Positions 1 to 5,345 of a stretch of DNA of 6,190 nucleotides are shown here, piece by piece. The stretch's first letter is position 1; every line of letters begins with the position of its first letter. Source of the stretch: Moraxellaceae bacterium (GTDB lineage Bacteria; Pseudomonadota; Gammaproteobacteria; Pseudomonadales; Moraxellaceae); NCBI GenBank assembly GCA_014378805.1, contig JACMMY010000133.1:1-6190 (forward strand), given 5' to 3'. Below the pieces are notes generated by a model. It saw only the letters and a program-made list of their open reading frames with translations, had not been told where the DNA came from and did not search any database. The position numbers and the translations under genes are program-made.

Positions 1-795
1 CATTTCATTGCTCTGCAACGTTGCTGCATGCTGATTGAAGTCCTTAGCCAGTTGCCCTAATTCATCTTGTTGTTGAACTTGCGTACGCGTGTCGTAGTGC
101 CCAGCGATCAAGTGTTGTGTTGCTTCCGCAAGACGGCGGACTGGCGCAAGAAATAAGCGTGCGAGCAGTAGCGCCGTCAAAATCGCCAGAATAGTCGCTG
201 CAATCATAATGTAAAGACTGGATTGCTGTTGCTGAGCGAGAAATTTACGTTCAGCTTGAGTGACGCGACGTTGACGCGGTGACACCGCAATCCAACCCAC
301 AGTAGTCTGCTGCACTTGGATCGGATAGCGCAACGCAGTGGTGGCGATATCCGTATTTCCTGCAATCAGCAGTCCTGCTTCGTCCAATAAACTCCAGTGC
401 GAGGAGCGGCGAAGTCGAGGCGCTTGATTTTGTTGTTCGGCATAGGATCTTAATTTATGGTCATCGAGATCATTGTCTGAGTCATATTTTTTATTCGTGA
501 GTTCGGGATTGAGTTGTACCGTATGCAGTTCACGTCGTCCGAAATCTGAACGAATAATGTCTCGCCAAAGTTGTGGATTGTTACGAATAAAATCCCAATT
601 GCCTTTGTCATCATATAAGTCAGCAAGCGTTGTGGCCATTGCTTGCGCGCGTTGACTGTCTTGTTGGGCGCTATATGCCGAAAAACTGTGTTTTAAACTC
701 CACGACATGGCGCCGCCCATCGCGATAATCACGAGCGCGCTGATGCCCAAAATCGACAGAAACAATTTTGTGGTCATTGAAAAACGTCGCGGCAT
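1..795 (-). CDS. baeS: BaeS-like sensor histidine kinase, N-terminal part (runs off the window)
   Basis: Inner-membrane sensor kinase of a two-component system. In the BaeSR family it senses envelope stress and phosphorylates a response regulator. The 265 codons present show a first membrane segment at about residues 11-30, a periplasmic sensor region at about 31-190, a second membrane segment at about 193-214, and a HAMP linker from about 215. The motifs GNWDFIRNN (66-73 region), FLAPVRRLAEAT and DELGQLAKDFNQ closely resemble E. coli BaeS. The dimerisation/phospho-His and ATPase domains lie beyond position 1. The start ATG (793-795) has AAGG eight bases upstream on the minus strand and opens directly before the first membrane helix. 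The gene follows a terminator, so it probably has its own promoter, and any regulator gene would lie downstream, outside the window. The sensor-kinase call is firm; BaeS rather than another HAMP kinase is a resemblance judgement. Confidence 0.8.
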   Translation of the reverse strand, partial: MPRRFSMTTKLFLSILGISALVIIAMGGAMSWSLKHSFSAYSAQQDSQRAQAMATTLADLYDDKGNWDFIRNNPQLWRDIIRSDFGRRELHTVQLNPELTNKKYDSDNDLDDHKLRSYAEQQNQAPRLRRSSHWSLLDEAGLLIAGNTDIATTALRYPIQVQQTTVGWIAVSPRQRRVTQAERKFLAQQQQSSLYIMIAATILAILTALLLARLFLAPVRRLAEATQHLIAGHYDTRTQVQQQDELGQLAKDFNQHAATLQSNEM

Positions 796-880
796 TTTTA
801 AACCTTGCGTCAAAACTTGCGCTGTCACAAGCACATACTCATCTGATTTCAACCTGATTTTTTGATGATGTCTGGGTTCG

Positions 881-889
881 ATTATGCCA
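881..889 (-). promoter_or_regulatory. Possible extended -10 promoter for the sensor kinase gene
   Basis: Read on the minus strand, this is TGGCATAAT: a TG dinucleotide, one base, then CATAAT, one mismatch from the consensus -10. It lies about 85 bases upstream of the kinase start and downstream of the terminator of the preceding gene. I see no convincing -35 box at 16-18 bp, so the call rests on the extended -10 alone. Confidence 0.35.
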
Positions 890-947
890 TTGTTTTTATC
901 GATTGTTGGTAATGTTGGGTGTGTGTATGGATGTCATTCTTGGGCAT

Positions 948-977
948 AAAAAAACCGCGAGATCTCGCGGCATTTTT
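948..977 (-). terminator. Intrinsic terminator after the DUF4442 gene
   Basis: A perfect 16-bp palindrome, CCGCGAGATCTCGCGG (955-970), is flanked by seven A on the left and five T on the right. On the minus strand it therefore reads as a GC-rich hairpin followed by seven T, a classic Rho-independent terminator placed 15-22 bases past the stop of the DUF4442 gene. The T run on the other side means it could also work on the plus strand, although no plus-strand gene ends here. Confidence 0.9.
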
Positions 978-991
978 ATGAGCGTTTTACA

Positions 992-1507
992 TTATGCAAC
1001 TTTAGCAGGTCTTTTTTTCGGTAACCAAACCCAGATCATTTCAATTTCTACAGGGCTTTGACCCGTTTCATCGGTGATAATACAAGGAACTGTCATTTCA
1101 CCTTTAGGGGTTGTTGCCATCAATTCTCGTTGAGACGGAGACAGCGTTGCAGTGGCAATCAGATCACCTTTCGCAACTTTTTTATATTCCACTTTCAGTG
1201 ATTTAATCAGCACCATGCCTTCGGGTTGAATATTCATTCCAACGACAAAACCCGTTGCAGTTTCTGCAAGTAATGCCATCGCCACCGCATGAACACCGTG
1301 AATGTGATTCTGCATTTTGCGTCGATTTTTAATACTACAAATGACTTTTTCTGCCGTAACCAAATCGTAGCTGATTCCTGCTGTACCCACCATTGGCACA
1401 ACAGTACCAAAAGCCTTAGAAAGCACTTTTGCCTGAAGTGTATTCGGTAAGAAGTTGGTTGCGGAGACAACCTTGGCGATCATACTCTTGCTGTTTTTGC
1501 TCATCAT
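992..1507 (-). CDS. DUF4442 family protein (hotdog-fold, thioesterase-like)
   Basis: A 171-residue protein of the DUF4442 family, which has the hotdog fold of acyl-CoA thioesterases; its substrate is not established. Visible hallmarks are NRRKMQNHIHGVHAVAMALLAE (about 61-82), where the HGVHA segment opens the central hotdog helix, and the following strand pattern with KSLKVEYKKVAKGDL (about 102-115). There is no signal peptide or membrane segment, so it is probably cytoplasmic. Two start ATGs are adjacent (1505-1507 and 1502-1504); the first has GGA seven bases upstream and is preferred. It lies only about 34 bases downstream of the yajQ terminator, so it depends on read-through or on a promoter overlapping that terminator. 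It ends just before a strong terminator. The family call is from motif recognition, and thioesterase activity is inferred from the fold. Confidence 0.8.
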   Translation of the reverse strand: MMSKNSKSMIAKVVSATNFLPNTLQAKVLSKAFGTVVPMVGTAGISYDLVTAEKVICSIKNRRKMQNHIHGVHAVAMALLAETATGFVVGMNIQPEGMVLIKSLKVEYKKVAKGDLIATATLSPSQRELMATTPKGEMTVPCIITDETGQSPVEIEMIWVWLPKKRPAKVA

Positions 1508-1541
1508 TTAATGTTCCGTTCAATGATTCATCTGAATCGTT

Positions 1542-1568
1542 AAAAAAAAGACGATCATTTAGGATCGT
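1542..1568 (-). terminator. Intrinsic terminator after yajQ
   Basis: On the minus strand ACGATC (1563-1568), a six-base loop and GATCGT (1551-1556) form a perfect 6-bp stem, followed after one C by eight T (1542-1549). It sits 17 bases beyond the yajQ stop. The stem is short, so termination may be partial and allow some read-through into the DUF4442 gene. Confidence 0.8.
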
Positions 1569-1584
1569 TACCGTTGCCGCTAAC

Positions 1585-2073
1585 TTAGTCTTTAAAGTTA
1601 TTGAACTGCAATGGCAAACCGAATGATTTTTCTTTCAAAAATGCCATAACTTCTTGCAAGGTGTCACGTTTTTTATCCGTTACACGAATTTTATCACCTT
1701 GAATTGACGCTTGAACTTTAATGCCGCTTTCTTTAATGGCTTTATTAATTTTCTTCGCAGTCTCTGAATCCAGACCATCTTTGAGTTTGATGACTTGGGT
1801 AATAAATTTACCTGATGCCGCCATGTCTTGTGCATCAAGGCTTTGGATGTCAACCTTGCGTTTCATCATGTGGTTTTCTAACATCGAAAGGACGTTTTCC
1901 ACTTGCAGATCGCTTTCGCCTTTGATTTTAATTTCTTTGGCTTTTTCGTTGAGTTCGATACTGATTTCTTTGCCACGAAAGTCAAAGCGCGTTTGAATTT
2001 CTTTTTGCGTATTTTGTACCGCATGATTAATTTCAAAAATCTCTAATTCTGAGACAACGTCGAGTGATGGCAT
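1585..2073 (-). CDS. yajQ: YajQ family nucleotide-binding protein
   Basis: A 162-residue cytoplasmic protein, the usual length for YajQ. Members have two RNP-like alpha/beta domains and bind nucleotides; some, such as the Xanthomonas homologue, bind cyclic di-GMP and affect transcription. The sequence is a near-textbook match: MPSLDVVSELEIFEINHAVQ at the start, RFDFRG (29-34), VIKLKDGLDSETAKKINKAIK (about 94-114), QGDKIRVTDKKRDTLQ (about 125-140), and FGLPLQFNNFKD at the end. The start ATG (2071-2073) gives the standard N-terminus; only a weak AGAG-type ribosome site precedes it. It is transcribed divergently from the rhodanese-dinB pair and ends at its own terminator. Identity is secure; a role in cyclic di-GMP signalling here is only inferred from the family. 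Confidence 0.95.
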   Translation of the reverse strand: MPSLDVVSELEIFEINHAVQNTQKEIQTRFDFRGKEISIELNEKAKEIKIKGESDLQVENVLSMLENHMMKRKVDIQSLDAQDMAASGKFITQVIKLKDGLDSETAKKINKAIKESGIKVQASIQGDKIRVTDKKRDTLQEVMAFLKEKSFGLPLQFNNFKD

Positions 2074-2110
2074 GGTTTAATCTCTATCTAAAAGTGTTAT
2101 TGATTTTGCC

Positions 2111-2119
2111 ATTATAACA
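2111..2119 (-). promoter_or_regulatory. Extended -10 promoter of yajQ
   Basis: The minus strand reads TGTTATAAT: a consensus TATAAT preceded by the TGn extension. It lies about 38 bases upstream of the yajQ start. No good -35 is visible, which is typical of extended -10 promoters. The implied transcript start is near 2104. Confidence 0.65.
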
Positions 2120-2216
2120 AATTGTGTTGCTAAGTTATGCGTATCGAGAAGATGAACGTGTACCATTAAGGTCATTCAATCGTTCGTCATTGTAGCGATG
2201 CTCAAGGAAACGACTC

Positions 2217-2543
2217 ATGATACGTGAATTAGCCATTACCGATTTTCCAAGCATTCAAGAAAAAACACCGCACGCTCAAGTTTGGGATGTGCGCGATGCG
2301 AAATCCTTTGCTGAAGGACATATTGCGGGCGCCGTCAATAAACCGATTGAGCTTTTAGATGCATCGGTTTTCGCTAATATCCCATTAGGTGAGCCAGTCT
2401 ATGTGTTATGCGGCGGTGGCACGAAAGCGGGCCGTGCGGTTGCATTACTTGAGTCACTTGATCCAACGCGTGAATATATCGAACTCAAAGGCGGCACACG
2501 CGGCGCACGCATAGCGGGTTTTCCACTCGTGGTGGAAGCTTGA
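2217..2543 (+). CDS. Single-domain rhodanese-like sulfurtransferase
   Basis: A 108-residue single rhodanese domain, a fold that carries sulfur as a cysteine persulfide. The N-terminal signature WDVRDAKSFAEGHIAGAVN (23-41) and the C-terminal GGTRGARIAGFPL (92-104) are both present. The active-site loop is C65-GGGTK-A with Cys65 at the expected position, so the enzyme looks intact; donor and acceptor cannot be told from sequence. It has no signal peptide and is probably cytoplasmic. The ATG at 2217 has AAGGA eight bases upstream (2204-2208). dinB starts 21 bases after its stop, so the two are probably co-transcribed. I see no clear promoter consensus between it and yajQ on the plus strand. Confidence 0.9.
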   Translation: MIRELAITDFPSIQEKTPHAQVWDVRDAKSFAEGHIAGAVNKPIELLDASVFANIPLGEPVYVLCGGGTKAGRAVALLESLDPTREYIELKGGTRGARIAGFPLVVEA

Positions 2544-2564
2544 TTTAGAATAGGTTAACGGCGC

Positions 2565-3656
2565 ATGAGCGAGGCGATAATACCTGTACAACGCAAAATC
2601 ATTCATATTGATATGGATGCGTTTTATGCGTCGGTTGAGCAGCGTGATGATGCGAGCTTGCGCGGTAAACCTGTGGTTGTGGCGTGGAAAGGGGAACGTT
2701 CTGTCGTTTGCGCGGCGTCGTATGAAGCGCGCAAATATGGCATTCGTTCTGCCATGTCAGCGATTCGTGCCGAGCGGTTATGTCCTGATGCGATCTTTGT
2801 GCCGCCTGATTTTGTGCGTTATAAAGCGGCATCGAAACACATGCGCGAGATTTTTCAGCGGCATACCGATTTGATTGAGCCGTTGTCATTGGATGAAGCG
2901 TATTTGGATGTGACCGAACCGAAATTGGATTTAGGTTCAGCAACGGCAATTGCAGAATGTATTCGCGCCCAAATTCGAGAAGAGATTCACCTTACGGCTT
3001 CGGCTGGCGTTGCGCCCAATAAATTACTGGCAAAAATCGCATCAGATTGGCGTAAACCTGATGGTTTATTTGTCATTCGTCCGAGTCAGGTTGAGGCTTT
3101 TTTAACGCCACTTCCTGTGAGTAAGATTCATGGCGTGGGCAAAGTGATGCAAGCCAAGTTAACGGCGCTGGGCATTGAAACCGTCGGTGATTTAAGGCTG
3201 TGTGAGCGGATGGCGTTGGAACAGCGCTTTGGTCGCTTTGGTAAGCGGTTATATGAATGCGCGCGCGGTATTGATGATCGTGCGGTTCAACCGAATCAAC
3301 GGGTGAAGTCGATTTCATCAGAAGATACTTTTGCGAGTGATGTGCCTTTGACTGCGTTGGACGATGCGATTCGTCGGCTGGCTGAAAAAACTTGGAATTC
3401 GACGCGCAAGACAACTCGGATGGGTCGCACTGTGGTTTTAAAATTGAAAACGTCTGATTTTCAAATTCTCACACGCAGTTATACGCCACAGCATTTGATT
3501 AGTTCGGTGGAGGAATTAATTGAAATTGCTTTGGTTTTGCGTGATCGCATTGAGCTACCAGAGATAACACGCTATCGCTTGGTCGGTGTGGGGTTGAGTG
3601 GTTTCGTCGAGCCTGATGAAGTGGTGAGGCAGGGTGAGTTGTTTGGGTGGGAGTGA
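2565..3656 (+). CDS. dinB: DNA polymerase IV (Y-family translesion polymerase)
   Basis: An error-prone Y-family polymerase that extends primers past damaged bases and is recruited by the sliding clamp. At 363 residues it is slightly longer than E. coli DinB (351) because of an N-terminal extension of about eight residues. Catalytic carboxylates are in place: IDMDAFYASVE with Asp16 and steric-gate Tyr21, and SLDEAYLD with Asp110/Glu111. ASAGVAPNKLLAKIASDWRKPDG and the HhH segment IHGVGKVMQAKL are also typical. The little-finger domain ends in QGELF (356-360), a beta-clamp-binding motif. The ATG at 2565 has a weak AGG ten bases upstream. A start inside the extension cannot be excluded because the conserved core begins at about residue 10 (RKIIHIDMD). 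No LexA-type operator is visible upstream. Confidence 0.96.
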   Translation: MSEAIIPVQRKIIHIDMDAFYASVEQRDDASLRGKPVVVAWKGERSVVCAASYEARKYGIRSAMSAIRAERLCPDAIFVPPDFVRYKAASKHMREIFQRHTDLIEPLSLDEAYLDVTEPKLDLGSATAIAECIRAQIREEIHLTASAGVAPNKLLAKIASDWRKPDGLFVIRPSQVEAFLTPLPVSKIHGVGKVMQAKLTALGIETVGDLRLCERMALEQRFGRFGKRLYECARGIDDRAVQPNQRVKSISSEDTFASDVPLTALDDAIRRLAEKTWNSTRKTTRMGRTVVLKLKTSDFQILTRSYTPQHLISSVEELIEIALVLRDRIELPEITRYRLVGVGLSGFVEPDEVVRQGELFGWE

Positions 3657-3735
3657 AAAGCAAGATTCTGAGCCTAAACTACATAGAGTCCTGATATAAA
3701 TTGATATCATAGACACATGATTGAATGTACAACGT

Positions 3736-3749
3736 TTTAAATATTTAAA
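3736..3749. repeat. 14-bp perfect palindrome upstream of the lipoprotein gene
   Basis: TTTAAATATTTAAA is its own reverse complement and ends six bases before the ribosome site of the lipoprotein gene. It may be part of an A/T-rich promoter or an operator, but palindromes of this composition arise easily by chance. Confidence 0.4.
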
Positions 3750-3766
3750 GTTTTGGAGTGATTTGT

Positions 3767-4270
3767 ATGAAGGTTAATTCGTCGATGCGTTGGGTGGGTG
3801 TTAGTCTGTTGGTTGCGAGCTTGTGCGTTGCTTGTGGCAAAAAGGAAAAAGCAGAGAAGGTTCAGCAAGCAGATGCGCTGAGGGGAAGTGCGACGCCAGC
3901 GGCGATTCGTCCAGCGGCAATCGTTGGTCAATATGAAGGTATGCTGCCAACGGATGATGCGCAAACCAGTAGCAAAACGATGATTGATCTACACGCTGAT
4001 GCAACTTTTATCATGAATCAAACCTATGTTCGACCTAACTTAAGTGAGAAAGAAGGCAAGCAACCCGAAGCCAATGGGAGCTGGATTGTGAATGCAGATC
4101 AGTCGTTGATTCAGATTCAAATCGACAGTGCTGTGCCAGGAAATATCACGTGTTTTGCAGTTCATCCAGATTCGATTGTTAAATACCAGTCGTCATGTCA
4201 GCCGATTGATCCGGCACATCCTGAAACGTATACGTTGAAGAAGTTGGTGTTGATTAAGGCGGCTTCTTAA
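3767..4270 (+). CDS. Putative lipoprotein with an NlpE-N-like domain
   Basis: A 167-residue predicted lipoprotein. The ATG at 3767 is chosen over the upstream GTG (3758) because GGAG (3755-3758) lies eight bases before it and the N-terminus then reads as a basic start plus hydrophobic stretch ending VAC-GKK, with Cys23 as the likely lipidated residue. A charged, Ala-rich linker follows. The remainder resembles the N-terminal domain of the envelope lipoprotein NlpE: GQYEGMLP (54-61), then a hydrophobic strand, DATFIMNQTY, GSWIVNADQSLIQI. The CxxC that usually follows the 'GxLP' turn in NlpE is absent here (TDDAQ instead), so copper or thiol sensing by that motif is unlikely. Cys129 and Cys144 could form a disulfide. 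Lys/Glu directly after the lipid Cys does not match the Asp inner-membrane retention signal, so the outer membrane is the likelier site. Function is unknown. Confidence 0.7.
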   Translation: MKVNSSMRWVGVSLLVASLCVACGKKEKAEKVQQADALRGSATPAAIRPAAIVGQYEGMLPTDDAQTSSKTMIDLHADATFIMNQTYVRPNLSEKEGKQPEANGSWIVNADQSLIQIQIDSAVPGNITCFAVHPDSIVKYQSSCQPIDPAHPETYTLKKLVLIKAAS

Positions 4271-4280
4271 TAGTTTTTAG

Positions 4281-4312
4281 GGTGTGGATTGTATGGAAGA
4301 TTCATTCACACC
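4281..4312 (+). other. Hairpin after the lipoprotein gene
   Basis: GGTGTGGAT (4281-4289) pairs with ATTCACACC (4304-4312) over nine positions with one G-U pair and a 14-base loop, 11 bases past the lipoprotein stop. No T run follows, so it is not a standard intrinsic terminator; it could protect the 3' end of the transcript. It ends right beside the left edge of the repeated block. Confidence 0.35.
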
Positions 4313-4313
4313 A

Positions 4314-4522
4314 TAATCTATCCGATTGACAGAGCAAGGAAAAGCAAAAAATGATTGATCTTAGAATTGAAGATGCAACACCAGAAGAAATATCGACTTT
4401 AGAGCAGGATGCAAGATTTTTGGGAATGTCGATACGTAGAAATGCCGAAGCCAGAGTGAAAGCGAAGGCTAATGCGAAAAGTCCCTTGTTAGAGCGATTA
4501 GAGGCAACTAAGGGCGAAGGTA
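4314..4522 (+). repeat. Direct repeat, copy A (leader plus small gene)
   Basis: Matches copy B at 5921-6131. Similarity begins at TAATCT, includes a 19-base identical stretch spanning the ribosome site and start codon (4336-4354 against 5945-5963), and continues without gaps through the coding part to GAAGGTA. Third-codon changes and many amino-acid differences show that the copies are old and have diverged. Together they bracket the restriction-modification-like genes. Confidence 0.75.
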
Positions 4523-4539
4523 TCAATTCTGCCTTCTGA
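4351..4539 (+). CDS. Small charged protein of unknown function, copy A
   Basis: A 62-residue protein that I do not recognise. It opens MIDLRIEDATPEEISTLEQD, then RF, and continues as a strongly charged, Ala/Arg/Lys-rich stretch with no Pro until residue 45, which should form a long amphipathic helix. There is no signal peptide, membrane segment or Cys. The reason to believe it is a real gene is the paralogue at 5960-6145: about 33 of 57 aligned residues are identical with no gaps, conservation is strongest at residues 3-23, and the leader with AAGGAAAA ten bases before the ATG is kept. It stands directly upstream of the Cys-rich gene and nuclease. A DNA-binding regulator, antitoxin-like partner or structural peptide are all possible; nothing visible decides between them. 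Confidence 0.65.
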   Translation: MIDLRIEDATPEEISTLEQDARFLGMSIRRNAEARVKAKANAKSPLLERLEATKGEGINSAF

Positions 4540-4543
4540 TTGA

Positions 4544-4580
4544 ATTCTACTGAATAGTTTTTTGTAGAATATTTAAATAT
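4544..4580 (+). promoter_or_regulatory. Dyad and palindrome in the leader of the Cys-rich/nuclease pair
   Basis: ATTCTAC (4544-4550) and GTAGAAT (4564-4570) form a 7-bp inverted repeat with a 13-base spacer. It overlaps a possible -10 (TAGAAT, 4565-4570) and abuts a 12-bp perfect palindrome ATATTTAAATAT (4569-4580). This lies immediately before the ribosome site of the next gene. The arrangement suggests an operator over a promoter, which would fit a tightly controlled nuclease gene, but A/T richness weakens the case and no -35 is clear. Confidence 0.35.
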
Positions 4581-4599
4581 AAAAAACTTGGAGATGATT

Positions 4600-4833
4600 A
4601 TGCGGTGCGTACATGGTATGAGCTGTCACAGCATGCAGTGCCCCGAAGTGCGCGCTGAATATCAAAAGCTTGGTTTAAAAGTGGATAGCTTTGATTCTTT
4701 TTTGGAAGAGCTTGAACATCAGATAAAACCGTGGATGTCTAATGGCACTTATAGAGTATTTGCAAATACTCAAATGGCATTTAAAAATGCTTTAAGTGAA
4801 ATTTCGATTGAAATTGAAGAAAATTTATCATGA
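4600..4833 (+). CDS. Small Cys/His-rich protein coupled to the nuclease gene
   Basis: A 77-residue protein that I do not recognise. The N-terminus carries a cluster C3-x-H5-x3-C9-H10-x3-C14, which could bind a metal ion; the rest is acidic and probably helical (EELEHQIKPW, then a Glu-rich tail). The ATG at 4600 is chosen because TTGGAG (4588-4593) lies at a normal distance upstream; a TTG at 4588 or ATG at 4594 would sit on that ribosome site. Its TGA stop overlaps the start of the next gene as ATGA (4830-4833), implying translational coupling and a joint role with the nuclease, for instance as an accessory subunit or regulator. It shows no helix-turn-helix of the restriction-system C-protein type. 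Base composition is A/T-rich like the nuclease gene. Confidence 0.65.
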   Translation: MRCVHGMSCHSMQCPEVRAEYQKLGLKVDSFDSFLEELEHQIKPWMSNGTYRVFANTQMAFKNALSEISIEIEENLS

Positions 4834-5345
4834 TTAATAGTTTACAGTATCAGTTTTTTCCAAGGTCAGTGGGAACAACACTCTTTTTATCAGGTGTCAT
4901 TCAGTGTTTTGAAAATAAGTTTGAACAATTTACATCTGCATATCACAACTTGCCGAGTAACGCTGTTTTAGAGCTTATCAAGGCAGATTTAGAGCAAATC
5001 GGTTTTGTGGTTGAGGCGGGAAAAAAGGATATTGAAAAAATAAAAGTCCCCGTTTTGTTTGGTATCAACAATAAAATTGATAAATATTTCAATGCAGATG
5101 CGGTCTCAAAAGATGGCTCAATTGTGATTGAAGTTGAGGCAGGTAGAGCGGTTGATAACAATCAATTTTTAAAAGATATTTTTCAAGCATCAATGATGCA
5201 CGGTGTCGATTATTTGGTAGTCGCTGTGAGAAACGATTACAGGGGTAGTAATGATTTTGAGAAAGTCTTTCGGTTTTTAGAAACTATGTATATTAGCAAT
5301 CGAATCGTACTGCCTTTGAAAGGAATTCTGGTTATAGGTTACTAG
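4830..5345 (+). CDS. Putative PD-(D/E)XK nuclease, possible type II restriction enzyme
   Basis: A 171-residue protein with a pattern like the BglII-type restriction fold: Asp84 (KIDKYF) or Asp90 (FNAD) as first metal ligand, then a hydrophobic strand ending IVIEVEAG with Glu101 and Glu103, then a helix (NNQFLKDIFQASMM) and a strand (DYLVVAVRND). In BglII the matching strand carries E-x-Q; here it is E-x-E, so the usual Lys is replaced, a tolerated variation in this superfamily but one that leaves activity unproven. Position next to a cytosine methyltransferase fragment supports a restriction role. Translation is coupled to the Cys-rich gene by ATGA. The C-terminus LPLKGILVIGY looks natural rather than cut, although the methyltransferase fragment begins within a few bases of the stop. 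The fold and function are inferred from motifs and context. Confidence 0.6.
   Translation: MINSLQYQFFPRSVGTTLFLSGVIQCFENKFEQFTSAYHNLPSNAVLELIKADLEQIGFVVEAGKKDIEKIKVPVLFGINNKIDKYFNADAVSKDGSIVIEVEAGRAVDNNQFLKDIFQASMMHGVDYLVVAVRNDYRGSNDFEKVFRFLETMYISNRIVLPLKGILVIGY

Noticed and set aside
473..655. Plus-strand open frame of 60 residues
   Set aside because: It lies entirely inside the minus-strand sensor kinase frame, which has clear homology; no ribosome site or family features.
2074..2216. Possible LexA (SOS) operator upstream of the rhodanese-dinB pair
   Set aside because: No CTGT-N8-ACAG-like sequence is present; Acinetobacter relatives also lack a classical LexA, so none is expected.
2599..3414. 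Minus-strand open frames of 113-116 residues and an 88-residue plus-strand frame within dinB
   Set aside because: Shadows of dinB, whose catalytic motifs are unambiguous; their compositions are unlike real proteins.
3691..3710. TGATAT/ATATCA inverted repeat after dinB as a terminator
   Set aside because: Only six A/T-rich pairs and no T run follows, so it cannot be supported as a terminator.
4302..4526. Minus-strand 74-residue frame opposite small gene copy A
   Set aside because: The frame is not matched by a similar protein opposite copy B, while the plus-strand proteins of both copies align; the plus strand is therefore the coding one.
4540..4600. Restriction-system C-protein box, or an integron attC site, next to the small genes
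   Set aside because: No GACT/AGTC paired arms as in C-boxes, and no attC-type core sites or long imperfect stem; the dyad seen is of another kind.
4943..5161. Minus-strand 72-residue frame opposite the nuclease gene
   Set aside because: Ser/Ile-rich shadow of the A/T-rich nuclease gene, with no supporting start context.
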